A stretch of 64,000 nucleotides of DNA from Calliopum simillimum (taxonomy: Eukaryota > Arthropoda > Insecta > Diptera > Lauxaniidae). This document shows positions 57,046 through 64,000 of the stretch, piece by piece. The stretch spans positions 23,551,964-23,615,963 of the forward strand of contig OX638370.1 in NCBI GenBank assembly GCA_951812925.1. The letters run 5' to 3'. Made by a program: the position numbers and the translations under genes. The notes below the pieces were generated by a model, which searched no databases, was not told the DNA's origin, and saw only the letters and a list, made by a program, of their open reading frames with translations. Numbering within the stretch: the first letter of the stretch is position 1; the number at the start of each line of letters is the position of its first letter.

Positions 57046-57590
57046 GATATACATTTTTGTGGCTAAAAGCATAATTTACATTTTTCTGGCTAAAAGCATA
57101 ATTTACTCTACGAAAAGGATTCACTAAATAATTCATACCTATGTTTACTTATGTTTGAATTTTAGTGTTTATTAACGGCTTTAGTTTTTTACTATTCGAG
57201 TGGAGTAAATATTATGCCACTCATTTTGCACCGTGTAACATTATGGAACATTTTTTAAAAGTTAGTTTGTTGGATACCCCCCGGTTACGCTTTGAATCCT
57301 ACCAAAACAAACCTCTATGGATACATTCAGTATGGAAAGGGACGCTAACCCACATGCCATGTTAGAAAGCCTCTATTGTTTAAAAAAAAATTCCTCATAT
57401 GTATTTCTCATATTTCGAAATAGGAAGACGAAATGCTTCTCCCTGTGCATACAGATATATCTTGTCTCGAATTTGGTTGGCTCAGAAATAGCTAAAGACT
57501 CTGTGATTCATTTCAACTTGTCAGTCCATTTCGCAGTAGTAAAAATAATCATTGTTTATTTAATTCCGAATGAGCGATAATATTTCCGCG
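57046..57590. other. Unassigned DNA
   Basis: A short direct repeat of TGGCTAAAAGCATAATTTAC at about 57060 and 57084 is the only structure noticed. Confidence 0.4.
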
Positions 57591-57800
57591 TTGGGCGCCA
57601 TTTGTAATCGTGAAGTACTGTTTTAATCAAGAGGCTATAGAAGCAAATTTTCATACTTACTTGGCACATAAGTTTTAAGTTAAGAAGATTCTGAACTAAA
57701 TTGAAATTGACAACCACAAGTAAAAACTGAGCAAGAGGCAAAAAACCCCACTGCATAACATCTTACCCATATTTGTACTTTTGATGAAACAGTGCAATGC
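57591..57800 (-). repeat. Possible LTR end with tRNA-Lys type primer-binding site
   Basis: On the minus strand CAGTACTTCACGATTACA is followed by AA and then TGGCGCCCAACG (57589-57600), the standard layout of an LTR end, short spacer and tRNA-Lys PBS. The LTR would start TGTAATCGTG at 57603 on the plus strand. Its other end was not found and no gag sequence lies on the internal side, so the right boundary given is arbitrary. It could be a fragment of an older Gypsy-type element. Confidence 0.35.
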
Positions 57801-58631
57801 GCATTCCAACAAATTTTGCACAAATTGAAAGTACAAATACAAAATTTTTTGGTAAAATCCCAATGGTAACCATGATGGAACATGATATTTACAAAATCAA
57901 AAGAAATTTGTATTGGTACTGATTTTTGTCCTTGTGCAATGTGTACTCCTCGTATGTTGTACGTAGACAATTTGAAAATAGGTAGTCGAAATCTCAATGC
58001 ATCTTATTTAAGATGACGACTTCAATACTCCAAATTTCAATGCTGTAGCATTTTCTCTTCTGTGCTCATGAATATTGAAATGCGTCAAAACTAAAGCAAA
58101 TGCCAACAAAGTTAATGAAGCATCCATTCACTCAATCACAATTTCTGCTTAACAGAAAAACTCATCTATTCCCTAACTATTCCTCCCTTAACTCTTTTGG
58201 GAATATCAATTCCAACATTTTTGCGAGAAAATCAGCAAAGAAAAAATTACAATTGAAAATTCAGTACAATATCAAATGCAATTCCAAAGACGAAAAGGAT
58301 TCACCACTTTTTTCCTCAATATCTAAATGATGGAATGTTGATTCCATGTATAAATGTATGATGAGTGAGTTGTAGTTTCAAAGCATGTTGGAATTAATGT
58401 GTTTATGCAATTTTGTTGGTAATGGCTTCTTATTCCAAGAAAAGCGCAGGCAGCATTTGAGGAATAGTTAAATTTTGATAATAATAGCCTTGAAAGACCC
58501 ACAATAATTAGTATAGACAAACAGATGAGTTTTTGCTCGAAATTAGCAAGAGAAATATTTGGCGCTATCATTTTACTCGTGGCTGAATTCTCATATCAGC
58601 GATGATATCGATCATGACCATGTGCTGATTA
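57801..58631. other. Unassigned DNA
   Basis: Nothing recognised apart from possible continuation of the LTR relic at its left side. Confidence 0.4.
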
Positions 58632-59217
58632 CACAGGCCCACAAAAAAAAAAGTACCATGCGCGAAAGATCAGACCACCTGAACTTTATGTTTTCGGGGT
58701 CGCTGAATCCGAATATGGTGCCAGAATATCGAAGTTGGTTCAGATTTTTTCAGAAATCAGCAATTATGCTGAAAAATTAGAGATTTTTTTCAGCATTATT
58801 TCTGATTTCTGAAAAAACTCGAGCCAACTCCGCTATTCTGACTCCATATTCGGACTCAGCGACCCCGAAAACATAAAGTTCAGGTGGTCTGATCCTTCGC
58901 GCAGGGAATTTTTTTTTTGTAGTCCTGTGCACAGGCCAAAAAAAAAAAAAAGTACCATGCGCGAAAGATCAGACCACCTGAACTTTATGTTTTCGGGGTC
59001 GCTAAATCCGAATATGGTGCCAGATTAGCGAAATTGGGTCGCGTTTTTTCAGAAACCAGCAAAAATCAGTAATTTTCAGCATTATTGTTGATTTCTGAAA
59101 AAACACGAACCAACTTCGCTATTCTGGCACCATATTCGGATTCAGCGACCCCGAAAACATAAAGTTCAGGTGGTCTGATCTTTCGCGCATGGTACTTTTT
59201 TTTTTTGTGGGCCTGTG
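58632..59217. mobile_element. Two adjoining foldback units with CACAGGCC termini
   Basis: Unit 1 (58632-58929) and unit 2 (58930-59217) each run from CACAGGCC to a closing CCTGTG, and each is itself a hairpin. The arm GTACCATGCGCGAAAGATCA...GAACTTTATGTTTTCGGGGT pairs with its complement further on. The units abut with no bases between them. The outer ends are flanked by TTA (58629-58631 and 59218-59220), consistent with a 3-bp target duplication of the whole pair. No transposase. A CAC start with a 3-bp duplication would fit a CACTA-type or TTA-targeting Harbinger-type origin, unresolved. Confidence 0.85.
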
Positions 59218-59636
59218 TTATCATTTTATCAGACGCGGACAAACGTATAAGAATGTCGGAAAGCACAACCCTAAACTAGAAGTTCGGGAGTCTGACAAGT
59301 CCCCAGTACGAACAACTAGAAGTTGCAGTCGGACATCCGACGATAGAAGCTCAAGTGTTCAAGCAATATATTTTCTTATAGCAGAAGTAGAAAGCAGTTA
59401 ATTTGGGAAGGTATTCTAAAGAAAATCCTTCACTCGTGGCTTTTTTTGGATCGGGCAAATGGCAGTGTTTAGTAAAATTGGGTTTTTGGAATGAGTAGAG
59501 TAAATAGAAAATGGTATATGCATCAAATTACTTAGTTCGTGATCCTTCGTTATCAGAGAGTTTGTTCACTCGTTCCAAATTACAGAGATCACTGACATTC
59601 TCCTTGGGGATCGACGAGGTTATCTGGCAGACATAT
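59218..59636. other. Unassigned DNA
   Basis: No gene or repeat recognised; frames of 60-70 codons show no domain. Confidence 0.4.
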
Positions 59637-59887
59637 GGACACTGTTATGCAATAACGAGTCAACCCTCAAAGAAATTTTTTTTCGACTTATGAATGCAGT
59701 TCGATTCTAAATATGAAGTAGTACCTATTCTTAAAAAGCGGAACCAAAATATTGTTAAAAAAGAGGTTGATAACAACAAAATTTGTTTGACATTTTCATA
59801 TCATTTGTTCTACGACATCTACACAAAAACGTTAATATCTCAAAACTATTTTCGAGTGGGTTGACTCGTTATTGCATAACACTGTCC
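59637..59887. mobile_element. 251-bp MITE with GGACACTGTTATGCAATAAC termini
   Basis: Inverted termini of about 31 bp with one mismatch: GGACACTGTTATGCAATAAC at the left, mirrored by GTTATTGCATAACACTGTCC at the right. Both are flanked by ATAT. The interior is A/T-rich and non-coding. The flank pattern is the same as in the MITE at 56577-56805, but the termini differ. Confidence 0.85.
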
Positions 59888-59933
59888 ATATATGAAAGCC
59901 AGCAAAACGCTTACCAACTTATAATGAAAGGGT

Positions 59934-60381
59934 AGTGATGAGCAAAATCAGTATTAGACGTGGATTTGGTAATTTTTCGAAGCCAATACGCTGATATAAT
60001 TTCAATACAAAAACTAAAGGTCCAAGAGAAAGACTGCCATGGTCTTGGTATTGGTCAAGTTGATAATCACGACCAAGACTGCTATTCGGTCTTGAACATC
60101 TCTCAATGAGGGATTTCGCACCTTAGTAATCCAACAGCTTTGGAAAAATGTGGTTCGGAAATATTGCATACAAAAGGCCCTTGCAATTGTTTTTTTAATT
60201 TTTTATCCCTAAGGACAAGATCGACACCGAGACAGAGGTCAAGACTTAATGCCCAAGAACAAGACCTAGACTAAACATCAACACCAAGATCAAGACTCAA
60301 TATCAAAACTAAGATCAAGAATTAATGTCAAAGATCAAGAACAACACCATAGCCAGCTTGGTCTTGGGTTAAATCATCACT
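59934..60381. mobile_element. Family H MITE, AGACCAAG-rich, copy 2
   Basis: Opens AGTGATGAGCAAAATCAG and closes AAATCATCACT. The interior carries GGTCTTGGTATTGGTCAAG and CGACCAAGACTGCTATTCGG, and later a run of AACACCAAGATCAAGACTCA-type repeats. Same order as copy 1 (39358-39761) but with more divergence inside the repeats. No coding capacity. Confidence 0.65.
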
Positions 60382-61779
60382 GTGGAAAAGTTCACGAAGG
60401 TTTGGAAACCTTAACGTATTGAATTTGCAAACAGCTTAGTGTCCAGAATATTTTTTTCTACAAATTCAACATACATAAATAAGGGGTTATATCCGTCATT
60501 GGGTTTGAGTGCATACGCCAAAGGATGGACATGTTTCTATGGTCAGTAATAGAAATTGCTATTGCTGCATTTACCGCATGCAGCAGCCGGCAGGTGGTTG
60601 AAAGCAAAGAACCATGGGGTTTGTAGGGTTGCAATCGACCGAGTTGCTGCGGCACGTAATCAATGCACGAATGCTGCTTGGTAGCGTGCCCTGCCAAGAA
60701 GGATGTAAATGTGAAAACTAACGAACGAAACAAGGCGAGCCGGTCACATATTAACGTAATTAGTTCAGAGACTCTTTGCTGGCCCCGGCTCGGTCGAACG
60801 GTCGGTATGCAAAAGGTCCAATATTTGAGTGCGTGCGGGCAGGTGGTTTTTTGCTTGTACGACGATGATGACGACGACGACGCATGTTACAACTCATTTG
60901 ATAGTGGGTCAAGGGGGAAGATTACAAAAACATACATACATATTTGCGTACTACATACATATGTACATACATACGCTAAACATATGGTGATGTGTGGTAA
61001 TGGGAATTGCGGACAGAATTATTATGTCATTGTTGGCTACTTGTAGTGAGTACATTCCTATGTATGTAGGTGAGTGAGAGAAGTGAGTCATACATTGGTT
61101 AGGTTTCACTGCTGACCATTGTGGTGGTCCATACGTCCGTCTGTCCGTCTGTTCGTCCATTCTGTCCACTGTCTGTCCCTGTCGCTGGTGTGTGCTTTTT
61201 AGCATATGAATGTGTTTGGAATTTGTGCCATAATTGAAATGTGATTATAACTTGGATGAAGTTTTTAGCATCTCATGTTCATCGTTGGAGTAGAAATCGT
61301 TTGGATTTTCAATTGTCACTAGCCAGCGCTGACGGTGCGTTGACGAACTGACGATAGAAATTTTGATGAATTTCACTCTGCTCATGTACTCAGGTATATT
61401 TGAGTACATATACACTATTGCAAGGTATTAATGGCATTGGCTGACATTGTAAAATTCTTTTGTCTTTGTTTGTGTTCTTAGTAGAGCATTTTATCGGATT
61501 ATTCCATATTTGAATGTATTGGCTTAAGATATCTAGCGGTTTCGTGTTATTAGCATCCATTGTAAAGGATTGATTGAGGCGGTAAACTGTTGTAGAGGTA
61601 TACATGTCCAGATAAAAGCTGACGGCGTGAGGAGAGGTATAGAGTAGTTATGTATGGTATTGAATGGGATATCGAGTTTGTGAAAAAAAAAAATATAGAA
61701 ATGACTTATATAAAAACAAATTCTGTTCGAATAACATAAACTTATTTGCCTTGGAAGTGTAGCACTACCATTCTTACTT
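60382..61779. other. Unassigned DNA with several microsatellites
   Basis: GATGACGAC repeats at about 60862-60885 explain a poly-Asp stretch in a 127-codon frame that I do not accept as a gene. CATA repeats lie at 60930-60975, and (GTCY)n at about 61130-61190. The last is the same kind of tract seen in mini-me elements, but the conserved core is absent here. Confidence 0.4.
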
Positions 61780-61970
61780 TCCGAAAACCACACAGCCCTC
61801 TAGTGGAATTCATAATGCAACAGAGAATTTAATAGAACAAACGACCCTTGAACAAGGTTGTTGGATTAAGAAATCCAAGAAGAGTGAAAGTTGTGGAAGG
61901 ATAAAAAGTCATCGCAACGAATCGCATCATATGGAGACAATTAATTATGGCCATATGCTTTCTTTATGTA
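61780..61970 (+). pseudogene. RTE-type LINE C-terminal fragment, decayed
   Basis: Aligns at nucleotide level with 27465-27665: TTTCCGAAAACCACACAG, TAGTGGAATTCATAATGCAA, GAAATCCAAGAA, AAAGTCATCGCAACG, ATGGAGACAATTA and GGCCATATGCT. Many substitutions and small deletions have closed the frame. It lies beside the minus-strand LINE. Confidence 0.65.
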
Positions 61971-63330
61971 GATGAAGATGTTTCGTGTCAGCCCCATATT
62001 GCCACTACTTAAACCAATGCTCAGAAGAAAGGCTCTTCAAATGCTATGCACTGGCGACCAAAGAAAGAATAATCCCGATAGTGCGATGTTCTACTAAACA
62101 CCGTAGCAACGCTATAGGGATAGGCCAAATTATGCGCCCGCATGCTGCAAGAGGTACATATACGTACTGATGGAACCAACTCATAAATTTTTCTGGAGCA
62201 AATTCTATTATAATATCTATAAAATAGGGTGATAGACCTAAGATATATACAACGATGTTCGAGAAAGTCGATAGAAGAAACACACAACATTCACTTTATC
62301 GCACGAGGTTGATTTCCGTCTAGCAGCTCCAATGTTGTTTTTGGAGCCCCGGCCCTGGTAGTCTTCAGATCAACAGGAGTATAGTATTTCTTTCACCGTT
62401 TCAGACTACCTAAGCATTTGAAATTTGACATTTTTCGACATACCGAACACATTATCTGTCCACCTAAGGTTTGCTTGAATCGATATGCCCAGAACGGCAA
62501 GAGTTGCTGATCTCATTATGCCTACGTTGGTCATATAAAGGGATGGAGAGGGACAACCCTCCTGTCTGTGAGACGACAAAGAGCATTGAGTCTTGCTAGC
62601 GTTGAATTTGACCCAATTAGCACGACCTCACTCGGAGATTGCTTTAAGGTCATCTGCAATTGTCACTCATATACCGCCATTTTCTCTCAATCTCCACAGA
62701 GCTTGGATGTTTTTTTAAGCAATAGAAATAAAAAACGCTGCTGTCGTCCGCAAAGGAGTGGATAGAATTAATGTTTGATTACAGCAGGTCATCGATAAAA
62801 AAAAGGAAAAAGGACGAGGATTGGATGGAACCCTAGGGAACCCAAGGGAATTCTAGCGTTAATCGAGTATTCATTAGATGTGAACCCGTCTACGACAATA
62901 CGTATAGAATGCCCTATGCTGAAGCTTCTTAACCAATGAGCAAACTAATCACCGATGCAATTAGTTTTTGAGCGAGAACACACTCGATAAAGAGCTTTAA
63001 AAATATCCAGAGCAAGAACCATACTTGCACCAAGAAGGTGAACACATTGGTTCCCCTTTCAGTGACGAACGCCATCATGTAACCAAAAGAGCGTCTCTGC
63101 GGAATCAATATTGGCGATCACTAGATATCTTAGTAGTTCGTTGGGCGCTAGGTGCGCTCACAAGCTGAAAGTCTATAACGCTATCCATAACTCTGGAGAG
63201 CGCTGAGCTTATGAACACATTCGGCTATATTCATCCAAATGTCAAAGTAGTTTCGAGTCATCTCAAATACCTAATTACCACTAATATGGTACCCAAAGAA
63301 AACGAGATGAGCGGTGGATGGTATACTCTG
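61971..63330 (-). pseudogene. CR1/Jockey-type LINE reverse transcriptase and C-terminus, decayed
   Basis: Minus-strand readings in several frames fall in the right order for a LINE ORF2: 'ALDIFKALYRV' (RT motif A region, about 62985), 'FAHWLRSFSIGHSIRIVVDG' (about 62880-62940), 'NEYSINARIPLGS' (the usual 'NAGVPQGS' block, about 62850), 'IHSFADDSS' (catalytic ADD, about 62740), a 'LGISIQANLRWTDN' block (about 62470), and the C-terminal 'PYFIDIIIEFAPEKF' segment near 62200. Stops and shifts separate them. The endonuclease and the 5' part are absent. It would have reverse-transcribed its own RNA at target DNA. Confidence 0.75.
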
Positions 63331-64000
63331 GAAATCACTAAGCGGCGTTTACCGTTAAGCCCATGAATTCAAGTGTTAGATACAAAAGTTCTTTGAAAAA
63401 AGTAACATTTGAAGGACGCTCAAGCATTGTAAAGAAACGCCAGCGGTGAAGACAATACATTTTGGTCTTATGTTATCTATGGGAGGTACAAGCCCGCATT
63501 ATACCACACAAAATGTTATCACTCTCAATACACCAAAAACAAAAACATATGACACATCCGGCTGCTTAAATTTCCGTTGGCTCTTAAATTTTCATTTTGT
63601 TTTCACTATAATTCTTAACAAAAACAACAACAACAATAACGCAAAGAGTGTTGCCATCGTTTGCCATTTTTATTGTGCACATAATTTTTAGTTAAAAGTT
63701 AAAAGAAGAAAAGTGGCGGCAGCAGCACCCAACAACAAGGACAATAAAATAGAGCTGCAAGGACAAAGTTAAATTTACAGTTGCAAATGCAAATGCAACC
63801 TTAAAACAACACACACACATACACAAACAAACACTAAGAAAAAGGTAGAGTTATATAGAAAAAAAAAAAAACATATTATAAAGTAAAATAAAAAATGGCG
63901 TACATTTCCAACTTCCTTTTCACTTAAGCGCCACATACTTTGCAGCCATGTTACCGCGCTAGCAAGCAGTCAGCACAACAACAACAACAACAACGCCGCC
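63331..64000. other. Unassigned DNA ending in CAA/GCC repeats
   Basis: CAACAACAACAATAAC near 63625 and CAACAACAACAACAACAACG at the window end are microsatellites. The final 300 bp are less A/T-rich and could belong to an untranslated exon beyond the window, which cannot be judged from here. Confidence 0.35.

Noticed and set aside
60663..61046. 127-codon frame with a poly-Asp run
   Set aside because: The run comes from GATGACGAC microsatellite DNA; nothing else supports a gene.

Overview
The window reads as accessory DNA from a higher (cyclorrhaphan) fly. It is strongly AT-rich, full of CATA, CAA and CA microsatellites, and carries Helitron-like elements of the DINE-1/mini-me type with (CAGC)n and RGAC tracts, a mariner remnant, and Jockey/I-, CR1- and RTE-type LINE fragments typical of Diptera. 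A tephritid-type fruit fly is my best guess, but this is inference. I found no host protein-coding gene that I can defend. The window is probably intergenic or a very long intron in a transposon-dense region.

The one intact multi-gene unit is a Ty3/Gypsy-class LTR retrotransposon at 40666-53305, about 12.6 kb, coded on the minus strand. It has unusually long LTRs (3048 and 3049 bp) that differ, as far as I compared them, by one T in a poly-T run, and a GCTT target-site duplication. Its internal region holds Gag (47418-49298) and Pol (44128-47280, open upstream to about 47510). A -1 slippery heptamer, A AAA AAA (47430-47436), sits just before the gag stop and leads into the pol frame. The primer-binding site matches the 3' end of tRNA-Lys over 10 nt and, with the LTR edge, is duplicated 71 bp away. 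Between pol and the 3' LTR lies a 61-nt sequence that aligns end to end with a tRNA-Lys(CUU), in the sense direction (43849-43909): the element seems to carry a decayed copy of its own primer tRNA.

Layout. 0-6.5 kb: unassigned AT-rich DNA, a truncated TIR element with a mariner nested in it, and two copies of an ACTGAACTGAAG-rich repeat (family D). 6.5-9 kb: a TIR element split by a DINE-1-like element with a (CAGC)29 tract, then a LINE 3' end. 9-18 kb: unassigned DNA, repeat families, and a DINE-1-like dimer nested in family D. 18-28 kb: two related LINE RNase H fragments in opposite orientation, an 882-bp element with perfect 25-bp TIRs, and a foldback element broken by a third LINE and holding an RTE tail. 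28-40 kb: another DINE-1-like copy, several TIR or foldback elements, and a decayed LINE with ORF1 (DUF4780-like) and the start of ORF2. 40.7-53.3 kb: the LTR element, inserted in the loop of a pre-existing inverted repeat. 53-64 kb: palindromes, two tRNA-derived SINE-like copies with a MITE between them, a tandem double foldback, a possible LTR relic, and a decayed CR1/Jockey-type LINE on the minus strand.

Functionally, only the LTR element looks recently active. Gag makes the particle, Pol supplies protease, RT, RNase H and integrase, and the LTR, PBS and leader are its cis sites. Everything else is fossil sequence whose order of insertion can often be read from what interrupts what. Family names resting on remembered consensus sequences are tentative, since no searches could be run.
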